The notes: a model not told the origin generated them from the sequence alone. A stretch of DNA of 20,389 nt from UBA877 sp035506155 (GCA_035506155.1 DATJPX010000103.1:1-20389), one strand, 5' to 3'. Positions 1-6,965 are shown, numbered from the stretch's first letter. Numbers and translations are program-made.

Positions 1-53
1 AGCCCGCGGCTGGCTCCGGTGATGACGGCGACCTTCCCTGCGAGTGTTTTCAT
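1..53 (-). CDS. Short-chain dehydrogenase/reductase, N-terminal fragment
   Basis: Only the first 17 codons are inside the window; the gene runs off the left edge. Read on the minus strand they give MKTLAGKVAVITGASRG, the first beta strand and the TGxxxGxG-type nucleotide-binding loop (TGASRG) that opens classical NAD(P)-dependent short-chain dehydrogenases. An AGGAG ribosome binding site lies about six bases before the ATG, which fixes the start. It is the fourth gene in line after crtI, crtB and the membrane protein, about 100 bases after the membrane gene, with no terminator seen between them, so it may belong to the same transcript. The substrate cannot be judged from this fragment. Confidence 0.8.
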   Translation of the reverse strand, partial: MKTLAGKVAVITGASRG

Positions 54-153
54 ACATCTCCTGATTGGATCGGAAGCGGAGGAATGCGGGGATACGCGGA
101 TATCTTCCTTATCATTCTATCCTTTTCCTCGTTCTTACGCAGTTCCCCGCCTC

Positions 154-1194
154 CTATTGTTCGGAAATCAGCGCTACGCCAGCCGGTGCTTTGCGAAATC
201 GGTCGGCGATCCAGATGCCCAGCGCCACCAGGCCGGCCAGCACGAAGACCAACAGGTACTCGATCAATGGGATGCGTAAGACCTCGTTGAGTTGCACCCA
301 GCCCCGATGACTGTAGACCAGCGCCGCTCCGCCCACGAACAGGCCCGTGAGGCCCCACTTCAGCCAGCGCGGCAGGCCCAGTCCGTGCATCTGGGTAAGG
401 ACGAAGATCCCGGCAAATCCAAAGGCGAACATCGGCCAGATGCCATTGCCCTGCATGATCGCCACCAGCGTTCCGTGGATCGCCACCGTCACTTCCTGGA
501 CGATCATCCAATACTTGTTGACGTGGATGCGGGTCAGGAACAGGCTGCCCTGAAGGAGCAAAAGGAACATATAGGCGAAGCCGATTAAATGCCCGACGGT
601 ATTCTCCATCGGATGATACCAGAAAGTATACACCGTGGCCCAGGCAAATACGTAGCCGTGATACTTGCGTACGAAGGAAACGATGCGCTTTCCCAGGGGA
701 ATTTTCCTGCCCCAAAAAAGGCCGCGGCGCTGGTTCTCCATAAGAAGAATGGCGACCAACATCAGGATGACCGATCCCTGCGAGGAGAAAATCGATACGT
801 CCTGGGCCAGCCCGTCGTACCAGATCTGCGTCTGGACGAAGTGCAGGAGGATAAAAAAGGCGTTCGCGGCCAGCGCCCACAGGTTGACCGGGTGCAGGCC
901 GGTGCTGTACTTCTTGACCCGCGTCTGGGCATAGAAGATCAGCGACCAGAGGGTGATTTGGTGAAGGGCGTAGAACATCCAGGCGGTGAAGTGCGACCAG
1001 AACGTCGGTGCCGCCAGCTTCCAGTAGTACCAGGCCGGACCCTGGTCCGGCAGGTGCGGAACGGCAGCAAGGCGCCCTGCGCCCCACCAGATGATGGCAG
1101 TAAAGGCTGCGCTGAAGGCGATTCCGCCCCAGAGGGCAATCCTTGCCATGCGGGGGTTGTCGAGCGGGTGGGTGAAGTTTTTTTCCATGATCAT
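154..1194 (-). CDS. Polytopic membrane protein of unknown function in the carotenoid gene cluster
   Basis: I do not recognise this family. The 346-residue product has about ten hydrophobic helices (roughly residues 18-38, 66-92, 104-124, 136-155, 176-192, 199-221, 228-247, 251-272, 279-295 and 308-330), no signal peptide distinct from helix 1, and a soluble Arg/Lys-rich loop near 156-176. Histidines lie in or beside these helices at 68, 78, 118, 179, 194, 202, 240, 270 and 296, a pattern that would suit haem or metal binding, but this is inference. The start is the ATG at 1194 (MIMEKNF), preceded by GAGAGG four bases upstream; the ATG at 1188 is an alternative. A longer frame reaches a TTG at 1269 overlapping the crtB stop, but lacks a good ribosome site there. 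It lies 71 bases after crtB, so co-transcription with the crt genes is likely. It lacks the obvious motifs of UbiA prenyltransferases. Confidence 0.75.
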   Translation of the reverse strand: MIMEKNFTHPLDNPRMARIALWGGIAFSAAFTAIIWWGAGRLAAVPHLPDQGPAWYYWKLAAPTFWSHFTAWMFYALHQITLWSLIFYAQTRVKKYSTGLHPVNLWALAANAFFILLHFVQTQIWYDGLAQDVSIFSSQGSVILMLVAILLMENQRRGLFWGRKIPLGKRIVSFVRKYHGYVFAWATVYTFWYHPMENTVGHLIGFAYMFLLLLQGSLFLTRIHVNKYWMIVQEVTVAIHGTLVAIMQGNGIWPMFAFGFAGIFVLTQMHGLGLPRWLKWGLTGLFVGGAALVYSHRGWVQLNEVLRIPLIEYLLVFVLAGLVALGIWIADRFRKAPAGVALISEQ

Positions 1195-1231
1195 TATTCC
1201 TCTCGTCGGGGTCGTCTTGCGCCTCGACCCG

Positions 1232-1251
1232 GGCGGACCCATCGGTCCGCC
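1232..1251 (-). other. Perfect 8-bp hairpin between crtB and the membrane gene
   Basis: Arms 1232-1239 and 1244-1251 are exact inverted complements (GGCGGACC / GGTCCGCC) with a four-base loop. It begins about 15 bases after the crtB stop. No T-run follows on the minus strand, so it is not a classical intrinsic terminator; it could protect the upstream mRNA 3' end or tune expression between the two genes. Confidence 0.6.
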
Positions 1252-1265
1252 GCTGTCAAAAATTA

Positions 1266-2240
1266 TCAATCGAACCAGACGGTCGTATCCGCCAACGCCA
1301 GAGCCCTGAACCCGATCCCGGGCAGGCGGCGGAGTTTTCCCGGGGCATTCAGGTGGGCGCGGCGGGTAAAGACGTCGTAATCGTGATCCTCGATATCGCC
1401 GAGGATCGCTTCGTAGAGGTCGGCCGCCGCGGCGATGGCGAAACGGCCATCGCTCTCGAGCAGGGCGATCCCCGGCCAGGCTTCGGCATACAGGCGGCGG
1501 ACCCGTTCGATCTGGAAACGCATGAATCGTCTCCAGCGTGGCGTCACTTTCCCGGCAGCGATGTCCCCTTCGGTCAACCCGAAGCGTTCGAGGTCTTCGA
1601 GGGGCAGGTAGAGGTGTCCGTTCCGCCAGTCCTCGGCCACGTCCCTCAGGATGTTGGTAATCTGCAGGGCCACGCCCAGCTTGATCGCGTAAGGGATGGC
1701 CTCGGGGCCGGAGAAACCGACGATGTGCATGGCCATCAAACCGACAGTGGATGCCACACGGTAAGCGTAGCCAGCCAGTTCTTCAAAAGTCCGGTAACGA
1801 CAGCGGGTGAGGTCAGAGGCTACGCCGTCGAGCAGTTGCTCCGCATACCGGACCGGGATACCATATTCGAAGCGGGTATCCGCCCAGGCGAGGGTCACCA
1901 GGTCCTCGTTCGTGGGCGGCTGGGAAAGCGAGCGGGAACGCCAGGCATTCAAAGCAGGCAGCGGATCGGCACTGAGATTTCGGTCGACAATGTCGTCGCT
2001 GACCCGGCAGAAAGCGTATAGGGCGCGTACCGCCCGGCGTTTTTGGTAAGGCAGCAGCCCGGATGCCAGATAAAAGGTCCGGCTGTGCTGGCGGGTGACT
2101 TTTTCACAGGCCTGGTAAGCTTTGCTCAGCAGGTTAGAATCCAGCGAGGAGACGGCCGGGGTGCTGGAACGGTCGAAGGCTTCGTGGGCCATTCGCAGCA
2201 GGCTGGCTTCCCAAGGTAATGTATTTTGTTGCATGGTCAT
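1266..2240 (-). CDS. crtB: Phytoene/squalene synthase family (CrtB-like)
   Basis: Head-to-head prenyl synthase expected to condense two geranylgeranyl diphosphates to phytoene, the first committed carotenoid step. The 324-residue length is normal. Residues 52-60 carry HSRTFYLAS and 78-86 CRVSDDIVD, the first aspartate-rich metal and diphosphate site; YAYRVASTVGLM at 158-169 and NILRDVAEDWRNGHLYLP at 196-213 give the second (DVAED). These are diagnostic of the CrtB/squalene-synthase superfamily. The ATG at 2240 has AGAGG six bases upstream; a second ATG at 2234 is less well spaced. It is 80 bases downstream of crtI, same strand, which favours a carotenoid over a hopanoid role. A C30 dehydrosqualene synthase cannot be excluded from sequence alone. 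Confidence 0.93.
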   Translation of the reverse strand: MTMQQNTLPWEASLLRMAHEAFDRSSTPAVSSLDSNLLSKAYQACEKVTRQHSRTFYLASGLLPYQKRRAVRALYAFCRVSDDIVDRNLSADPLPALNAWRSRSLSQPPTNEDLVTLAWADTRFEYGIPVRYAEQLLDGVASDLTRCRYRTFEELAGYAYRVASTVGLMAMHIVGFSGPEAIPYAIKLGVALQITNILRDVAEDWRNGHLYLPLEDLERFGLTEGDIAAGKVTPRWRRFMRFQIERVRRLYAEAWPGIALLESDGRFAIAAAADLYEAILGDIEDHDYDVFTRRAHLNAPGKLRRLPGIGFRALALADTTVWFD

Positions 2241-2320
2241 CGGATACCTCTATTGGCGATCTACGAGTAAAAGGAGCTTCACAAAGGATGCGGCTCCCAT
2301 CGAACTTCCCGGAATTTCCT

Positions 2321-3799
2321 TCAGCCAAGCTCCTTCTGAATGCGCTCGGCAGTCAGTTTGGCGGAAAGCAGGACGATCGGCAGGCCCGTACCCGGATGCG
2401 TGCTGGCGCCGGCGAAGTACAGGTTCTTGTAGATGGCATGGCGGTTGTGCGGGCGCAGGTAGCCGATCTGGGTGAAGTTATGGCTCAGGCCGAAGGCGGA
2501 GCCCTTGGCCAGGTTGAGTTTCTTCAGGTAGTCGGGCGGACCCATGGTCTCTTCCAGGACGATGCGCTTGCCAAGATCCTTCACACCAATCCCCTCCAGG
2601 CGCTGGATGACGAAGCTGCGGGCCCGTTCGCGCAGTGCAACCCAATCCTGTGGTTTGGCTTCATCGATATGGCCAACCGGGACCAGGACCATCAATGCAT
2701 CTCCATGGTCGGGGGCGAAGGACGGATCCGTGCGGGCCGGAGCGTTGACATAGAACGAGGGGTTCTTCGGCAGGCTCAAGTCCTTGAAAATGCGCTCGAA
2801 CGAAGCCCGGTATTCATCGTCCGCCAGGAAGACGTTGTGATGCAAAAGCTCGGGAGACCTTTCGCCTTTGACGCCCCAGTAAAACATCAGGGCGGAGGAG
2901 GTGTACTTCTTGCGGGCCAGTCTGGCAGCGCTGCCATCGTCGGGCAGGAGGTTGGAATACGCATAGGGCAGGTCGGCGTTGGCAACGACGACCTCGGCAG
3001 ACATGACATTGCCGTCTTCCAGCGTGACGCCGGTCGCCCGGCTCCCTTCGACATTGATCTTGCTGACCGCCAACCCATATTCGAAGCGCACCCCTAATCC
3101 TTCGGCGATCTCCGCCAGAGTTTCGATCGGCCGGTACATCCCGCCCAGCGGAAACCAGACCCCGTCCCCCAGTTCGGTGTACTGCAGGAGCGAGTAGGTC
3201 GCGGGGGCTTCGTATGGACTGAGGCCGAGGTACATGTTCTGGAACGAGAATGCCGCCTGCAGGCGGGAGTCCTTGAAGTAATGCGCCGTGTTTCCCGCAT
3301 GATTGATCAGCGCCTTCAGCTTGATCAACAACGGCAGATTCCTCAGGTCAAAATACTCGGCCAGGGAATAGAAATTCCGGCCCACGAATCGATCCACCCC
3401 GATCCGGTAATTGGTATATCCTTCGGCCATGAATTTCAGGAACTGGCCGAAGGCGCCCGGCTCGAGGGCGTCGAGCTGCTCGCGCATGCGCGGCATCTGG
3501 TAAGTCAGGTCCAGGCTGGCTCCGTCGTGGAAATGCGCCCGGTAGGTGGGGTCGAGGTGAACCAGGTCGAGGTGATCTTCCATCCGCTCCCCCAACGCAG
3601 CGTAGGTTTCGGCAAATACTTCCGGCATCAGGAACAGGGTCGGGCCGGTATCGAAGCGATAGCCGTCCTTTTCGATAAGACCGGTCCGGCCGCCGGGATG
3701 TTTCGATTTTTCGATTACAGTGACATTGTGCCCGGCACGCGCCAGGCGGCCTGCTACAGCAATGCCTCCGATACCAGCCCCGATCACGATGATGTCCAT
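2321..3799 (-). CDS. crtI: Phytoene desaturase family FAD oxidoreductase (CrtI-like)
   Basis: FAD-dependent carotenoid desaturase that introduces conjugated double bases' equivalents, i.e. double bonds, into phytoene to give neurosporene, lycopene or similar. The 492-residue length is typical. The N-terminus MDIIVIGAGIGGIAVAG is the Rossmann dinucleotide fold (GxGxxG at 7-12) with the ribose-binding Glu30 and the GGRTG loop at 36-40. The C-terminus (about 459-492) carries the FAD-binding signature of bacterial CrtI desaturases, FAGASTHPGTGLPIVLLSAK. AGGAG lies nine bases before the ATG at 3799. It is the first gene of the minus-strand crt operon and reads from a consensus promoter at 3835-3863, giving a leader of about 28 bases. 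Product chain length and number of desaturation steps cannot be read from the sequence. Confidence 0.94.
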   Translation of the reverse strand: MDIIVIGAGIGGIAVAGRLARAGHNVTVIEKSKHPGGRTGLIEKDGYRFDTGPTLFLMPEVFAETYAALGERMEDHLDLVHLDPTYRAHFHDGASLDLTYQMPRMREQLDALEPGAFGQFLKFMAEGYTNYRIGVDRFVGRNFYSLAEYFDLRNLPLLIKLKALINHAGNTAHYFKDSRLQAAFSFQNMYLGLSPYEAPATYSLLQYTELGDGVWFPLGGMYRPIETLAEIAEGLGVRFEYGLAVSKINVEGSRATGVTLEDGNVMSAEVVVANADLPYAYSNLLPDDGSAARLARKKYTSSALMFYWGVKGERSPELLHHNVFLADDEYRASFERIFKDLSLPKNPSFYVNAPARTDPSFAPDHGDALMVLVPVGHIDEAKPQDWVALRERARSFVIQRLEGIGVKDLGKRIVLEETMGPPDYLKKLNLAKGSAFGLSHNFTQIGYLRPHNRHAIYKNLYFAGASTHPGTGLPIVLLSAKLTAERIQKELG

Positions 3800-3834
3800 C
3801 TCGAAATTCTCCTATCTCAATCTGAATTAGCCGT

Positions 3835-3863
3835 ATTATAGACATCCGTTACCATTTTGTCAA
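3835..3863 (-). promoter_or_regulatory. Consensus sigma-70 promoter of the crtI operon
   Basis: On the minus strand TTGACA (3858-3863) and TATAAT (3835-3840) are separated by exactly 17 bases, a full match at both hexamers. Predicted start is near 3828, about 28 bases before the crtI ATG. The -35 overlaps the first of the 11-bp repeats, so a protein bound there would block it. A perfect promoter needs repression to be controlled, which fits a dark-state CarH repressor. Confidence 0.85.
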
Positions 3864-3887
3864 GGTTTTGTACAGTATTTGCACATA
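3855..3887. promoter_or_regulatory. Candidate CarH operator: three phased 11-bp direct repeats
   Basis: Three consecutive 11-base units start at 3855, 3866 and 3877: TTTTGTCAAGG, TTTTGTACAGT and ATTTGCACATA. All share TTTG at unit positions 2-5; the middle unit contains TGTACA and the third GCACA. Thermus thermophilus CarH is known to contact three consecutive 11-bp direct repeats with a TACA-containing core (nnTnTACAn), so period, number and core agree with that family. A fourth similar site (ATTGACAAT) lies 14 bases further, over the -35 of the divergent promoter. The match is seen directly; binding is inferred. Confidence 0.65.
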
Positions 3888-3892
3888 ATATA

Positions 3893-3921
3893 TTGACAAT
3901 ACCGGGACAAGCGGGTAAACT
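3893..3921 (+). promoter_or_regulatory. Promoter of the carH-like gene
   Basis: TTGACA at 3893-3898 and TAAACT at 3916-3921 are separated by 17 bases (6/6 and 4/6 matches). Predicted start is near 3928, giving a leader of about 77 bases. It lies back-to-back with the crtI promoter, 29 bases between the two -35 elements, with the 11-bp repeats filling that gap, which predicts autoregulation. Confidence 0.7.
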
Positions 3922-3953
3922 TTCACTAGATAATACGTTTATTCGAACCTCCC

Positions 3954-3984
3954 GGTTACCAGATCGCCGAAATCGATCTGGACC
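3954..3984 (+). other. Hairpin in the carH-like leader
   Basis: Arms 3959-3966 (CCAGATCG) and 3974-3981 (CGATCTGG) pair perfectly around a seven-base loop, and GGT 3954-3956 can extend the stem to ACC 3982-3984 across a two-base bulge. It sits in the untranslated leader 20 bases before the ATG, where only a weak Shine-Dalgarno (AGGA) is visible, so it may affect translation. It is far too small to be a cobalamin riboswitch. Confidence 0.5.
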
Positions 3985-4004
3985 GACAGGATTGGCAAAA
4001 CTCG

Positions 4005-4931
4005 ATGACCGAAGAACCCCTCTACAATATTGGTGTGGTGACGCGAGTGACCGGTGTGCCAGTAGCCACTCTGCGGGCCTGGGAACGCCGCTACGGTTTC
4101 CCCCATTCCTCCGCCCGGACAGCCGGCGGGCACCGCCTGTACTCCGAAAAAGACATCCTGCTGCTCCGCGCCGTCAAGGGACAGATCGACCAGGGTATTT
4201 CCGCCCGCCAGGCTGTTGCAGCCGTCCAAAGGATGGACGCGGAAGGCCGGCTGACCCTTCCCCACCCCGGCGAATCGCCCAAAGCCGAGCTGCCTCCCCT
4301 CCCGCCCGCTTCATTGCGTGAGCAACTGGCGGGAGCCCTGATGCGGCACGATCTCGCCCACGCCGACCAGGTCATGGGCGATATGCTGGCCTTCTATTCC
4401 CCCGAAGACCTGACCTTGAACATCATCAGCCCGGTCTTGAACGAGATCGGCCAGGCCTGGGAGCAGGGACAGATATCCGTCGCCACCGAACACCTGGCCA
4501 GCAACTACCTGCGCCATCGGATGCTGATGTGGATGGTGACAGGTCCGGCGCCCCGTCCGGTCAACCCGGTGATACTGGCATGCGCCCCCGGCGAATGGCA
4601 CGAGGGCAGCCTGCTTATGCTGGGCGTGCTCCTGCGCCGGAAAGGCTGGCCGGTGGCTTACCTTGGTCAAAACGTGCCCTTCTCCGACCTGGCTACTTTC
4701 GTACAGCAGATCCAGCCGAGTGCAGTGGTGTTGGTTGCCATGTTGGAGGAGTCGGCCAAGGTCCTGGCAGGCTGGCCGAATTGGATCGTCCAGATCAACG
4801 GCAGACCGCTGATGGCCTTCGGAGGGCGGGCATTTGTCATCCAGCCGGAATTGCAAAAGCAGGTTCCCGGGTTCTACCTCGGGGACCACATCCTCGAGGG
4901 GGTTGCCAGGCTGGAAGCGGCCCTGGCATAG
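4005..4931 (+). CDS. carH: CarH/LitR-type MerR regulator with B12-binding domain
   Basis: Likely adenosylcobalamin-dependent photoreceptor repressor of carotenoid genes. Residues about 7-75 form a MerR winged helix (VATLRAWERRYGFP, then AGGHRLYSEKD). Residues 100-178 form the four-helix cap with the W-x9-EH signature of CarH: Trp152 and Glu162-His163. Residues 186-305 form the Rossmann B12 domain, with GEWHEGS at 196-202 supplying the lower axial His199 of the ExHxxG motif, then GWPVAYLGQNVP. The 308-residue length suits the family. Two positions differ from what I recall of Thermus CarH: the residue after the capping Trp is Glu153 rather than the upper-ligand His, and the last Gly of ExHxxG is Ser202. 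Divergent position from crtI with shared operator repeats supports the role. A B12-binding but light-independent variant (CarA-like) is the alternative. Confidence 0.88.
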   Translation: MTEEPLYNIGVVTRVTGVPVATLRAWERRYGFPHSSARTAGGHRLYSEKDILLLRAVKGQIDQGISARQAVAAVQRMDAEGRLTLPHPGESPKAELPPLPPASLREQLAGALMRHDLAHADQVMGDMLAFYSPEDLTLNIISPVLNEIGQAWEQGQISVATEHLASNYLRHRMLMWMVTGPAPRPVNPVILACAPGEWHEGSLLMLGVLLRRKGWPVAYLGQNVPFSDLATFVQQIQPSAVVLVAMLEESAKVLAGWPNWIVQINGRPLMAFGGRAFVIQPELQKQVPGFYLGDHILEGVARLEAALA

Positions 4932-4970
4932 GTCCTGGAACGCTCCCCCAAAAGATCAAGGCAATACAAC

Positions 4971-5003
4971 AAAAAAAACATCCCGCTTAGGCAGCGGGAT
5001 GTT
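4971..5003 (-). terminator. Intrinsic terminator of obg
   Basis: Arms 4977-4987 and 4993-5003 pair over 11 bp (core CATCCCGCT / AGCGGGATG) with a five-base loop. On the minus strand eight Ts (complement of 4971-4978, partly within the stem base) follow. It begins about nine bases after the obg stop. The plus-strand side lacks a T-run, so carH has no clear terminator of its own here. Confidence 0.85.
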
Positions 5004-5011
5004 CGTTCGGA

Positions 5012-6274
5012 TTATTCCTGGTATTCCAGTTCGTATTCGCCAATATAGACGGTCTCCCCCTCCTGCGCCCCGGCTTTGCGGAGGGCATCGTCCACGCCAA
5101 GGCGCTCCATTAATTTCTGGAACCTGCGCACCGACCCGGATTGATCCCACGGGGTCATTGCGGCGGCCCGCTCGATCGACTTGCTGTGGATTCGCCAGCC
5201 GTCCGGCTCGCGAGACAGGGTAAACTGGCGCGGATCCTCGACCGGGCGATACGTCGGCATGGCCGGCTCGGTCTCCTCCGCGGCAGGGATCTCGGCCAGC
5301 AGCGCGGCAGCCTTCTGGAGGAGCTGATGTACATCGGTCCGCACCAGGGCAGAGATCGCCACCGCTTCATAGCCGCGCTTCTTCAGATCTTTCTTGATCT
5401 TCGGCCAGCGTTCCTGGACCTCAGGCTGGTCGATCTTGTTCAAGGCGACGATCTGGGGCTTCTCGGCCAGGTGCGGGTCGAACAGGGCCAGCTCGGCGTT
5501 GATCTGGGCAAAGTCCGCCAGCGGGTCGGCTCCCAGGCCGTCCAGCAGGTGGATCAGGAGGCGCGTGCGCTGGACATGCCGGAGGAATTCGAAGCCCAGC
5601 CCGGCCCCCTGGCTGGCACCCTCGATCAGCCCGGGGATGTCGGCCAAGACGACCGTCGTCTCCTCGTCCACGTTCGCCACGCCCAGGTTGGGCTCCAGGG
5701 TCGTGAAAGGATACGGGGCGATCTTGGGCTTGGCGTTCGTCAGGGCCGCCAGCAGGGTGGACTTGCCGGCGTTCGGCACGCCGACCAGCCCGATGTCGGC
5801 AATCAGCTTGAGCTCCAGGCGCAGGCGCTTCTCCTCGCCCGGCTCCCCTCGTTCCGCGGTGCGAGGCGTCTGGTTGATCGAGCTCTTGAAGTGGGGATTG
5901 CCGCGCCCGCCCCGGCCGCCCTTACAGACGACCAGCTGCTGGTCGTGATCGGTCAGGTCGCCGATCAATTCCCCGGTCAGGGCGTCGTAGACGACCGTCC
6001 CCGGCGGGACGGGAACGATCAAATGGTCGGCGCTCTTTCCGAACTTGTTGTTCGTACCGCCGCCCTTGCCGTCGCCGGCCACGTATTTCGTGGTGAACCG
6101 GAAGGCCGCCAGGGTATTGAGGGTCGGCTGGACTTGGAGGAGCACGTCCCCGCCGCGCCCGCCGTCGCCCCCGTCCGGGCCGCCGCGGGTGACATACTTC
6201 TCGCGGTGGAAATGGACCATGCCATCCCCGCCCTTGCCGGATTGCACCAGGATTTCAGCTTCATCGATGAACAT
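5012..6274 (-). CDS. obg: Obg/CgtA family ribosome-assembly GTPase
   Basis: Essential GTPase acting in late 50S subunit maturation and stress control. The 420-residue product has the complete three-part layout. The glycine-rich Obg fold covers 1-158 (GGPDGGDGGRGGD at 31-43, GGRGGRGN at 119-126). The G domain runs from about 160 to 330, with G1 GVPNAGKS 165-172, G2 FTT 190-192, G3 DIPG 212-215, G4 NKID 279-282 and G5 SAL 308-310. An Obg C-terminal (OCT) domain spans about 340-418. All GTP-binding motifs are intact. Start ATG 6274 is chosen because MFIDEA is the conserved N-terminus. No Shine-Dalgarno precedes it; instead a TATAAT lies six bases upstream, suggesting a leaderless message. It is a single-gene unit ending at an intrinsic terminator. 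Confidence 0.97.
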   Translation of the reverse strand: MFIDEAEILVQSGKGGDGMVHFHREKYVTRGGPDGGDGGRGGDVLLQVQPTLNTLAAFRFTTKYVAGDGKGGGTNNKFGKSADHLIVPVPPGTVVYDALTGELIGDLTDHDQQLVVCKGGRGGRGNPHFKSSINQTPRTAERGEPGEEKRLRLELKLIADIGLVGVPNAGKSTLLAALTNAKPKIAPYPFTTLEPNLGVANVDEETTVVLADIPGLIEGASQGAGLGFEFLRHVQRTRLLIHLLDGLGADPLADFAQINAELALFDPHLAEKPQIVALNKIDQPEVQERWPKIKKDLKKRGYEAVAISALVRTDVHQLLQKAAALLAEIPAAEETEPAMPTYRPVEDPRQFTLSREPDGWRIHSKSIERAAAMTPWDQSGSVRRFQKLMERLGVDDALRKAGAQEGETVYIGEYELEYQE

Positions 6275-6280
6275 GCAGCC

Positions 6281-6286
6281 ATTATA
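6281..6286 (-). promoter_or_regulatory. -10 element of obg placed for a leaderless transcript
   Basis: On the minus strand TATAAT (6281-6286) ends six bases before the obg ATG, so initiation at the usual distance would start at or within a base or two of the A of ATG. No convincing -35 is seen at 17 bases (GGAGGG there), so the promoter call rests on the -10 and the absence of a ribosome binding site. Confidence 0.55.
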
Positions 6287-6322
6287 ACCTACGGGGAAAA
6301 GACCCCTCCAGTTGGATCGGGA

Positions 6323-6351
6323 TTGACAAAACCAGCGTTCTCATGTATTAT
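6323..6351 (+). promoter_or_regulatory. Promoter of the padR operon
   Basis: TTGACA (6323-6328) and TATTAT (6346-6351) are 17 bases apart, 6/6 and 5/6 matches. Predicted start is near 6358, about 40 bases before the padR ATG. Confidence 0.8.
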
Positions 6352-6382
6352 AGGATAAATATATTATATGATTAGTCCTATA
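6349..6382 (+). promoter_or_regulatory. AT-rich dyad, candidate PadR autoregulatory operator
   Basis: TATAGGA (6349-6355) and TCCTATA (6376-6382) are exact inverted complements centred at 6365.5, flanking an almost pure A/T stretch with further imperfect symmetry (TCATGTATTATA at 6341-6352 against the complement of ATATTATATGA at 6361-6371). The dyad overlaps the -10 and predicted start and ends just before the Shine-Dalgarno, where PadR-family repressors commonly bind their own promoters. Binding is inferred. Confidence 0.5.
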
Positions 6383-6397
6383 TAAGGAGTTTCCCAT

Positions 6398-6955
6398 ATG
6401 TCGCTCGAATTCGCCATCCTGGGCTTCCTGAACTACCATCCCTATTCCGGCTACGATCTGAAGAAGATCTTCGATACTTCGGTCCGCCATTTCTGGCCGG
6501 CCGACCAGAGCCAGATCTATCGCACACTGGCGCGGTTGACGGAACAAGGCCTCGTCGAGATGGAAAAGGTCGCCCAGGAGGACCGGCCCGACCGCAAGGT
6601 CTACCATATCACGGAGGCCGGGCGGTCCGAATTGATGAACTGGCTGGCCGGTCCTCCCCCGCTGGATGGGCCGCGCAGCGCTCCGCTGATCCAGGTCTTC
6701 TTCGCCGGGCAGCTACCGGACGAAGAGATCCTCGCCAAGTTCGAAGGGGTCGCCGTGGCCATGCGAGCGATCCTGGCCCAATACGAACAGGTCCCCGACC
6801 AGATCGAGGCCTACCGGATGGATATCGATTCGCCGCGGGAGCACTACTTCTGGATGCTGACCCTCGACAACGGAATCCGCTCGATGCGCGCTTCGCTCGA
6901 ATGGGCCGAGAACGTCATCGAGCAGATCAAAGCCGGGAAAGTACCCCAAAAATAA
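6398..6955 (+). CDS. PadR-family transcriptional regulator
   Basis: Predicted repressor of the operon it heads. The 185-residue product begins MSLEFAILGFLNYHPYSGYDLKK, the PadR winged-helix start, with the recognition region HFWPADQSQIYRTLARLTEQGLV at about 31-53 and the wing DRPDRKVYHITEAGR at about 62-76. Residues 90-180 are helical and match the dimerising C-terminal domain of the virulence-activator-like PadR subclass. AAGGAG lies eight bases before the ATG. The stop is ten bases from the next ATG, and the next gene's ribosome site overlaps the stop, so the two are co-transcribed. PadR proteins often respond to phenolics or other small toxic ligands; the ligand here is unknown. Confidence 0.93.
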   Translation: MSLEFAILGFLNYHPYSGYDLKKIFDTSVRHFWPADQSQIYRTLARLTEQGLVEMEKVAQEDRPDRKVYHITEAGRSELMNWLAGPPPLDGPRSAPLIQVFFAGQLPDEEILAKFEGVAVAMRAILAQYEQVPDQIEAYRMDIDSPREHYFWMLTLDNGIRSMRASLEWAENVIEQIKAGKVPQK

Positions 6956-6965
6956 AGGAATAAAT

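Noticed and set aside
1195..1269. Upstream extension of the membrane protein to a TTG overlapping the crtB stop
   Set aside because: Extension is Gly/Pro/Arg-rich, spans the hairpin, and lacks a ribosome site; GAGAGG before 1194 is better.
3922..4004. Cobalamin riboswitch in the carH leader
   Set aside because: The leader is only about 77 bases with one simple hairpin and no B12-box-like sequence.
5141..6358. 405-codon plus-strand ORF opposite obg
   Set aside because: Antisense shadow of a complete, well-conserved Obg; no recognisable domain.
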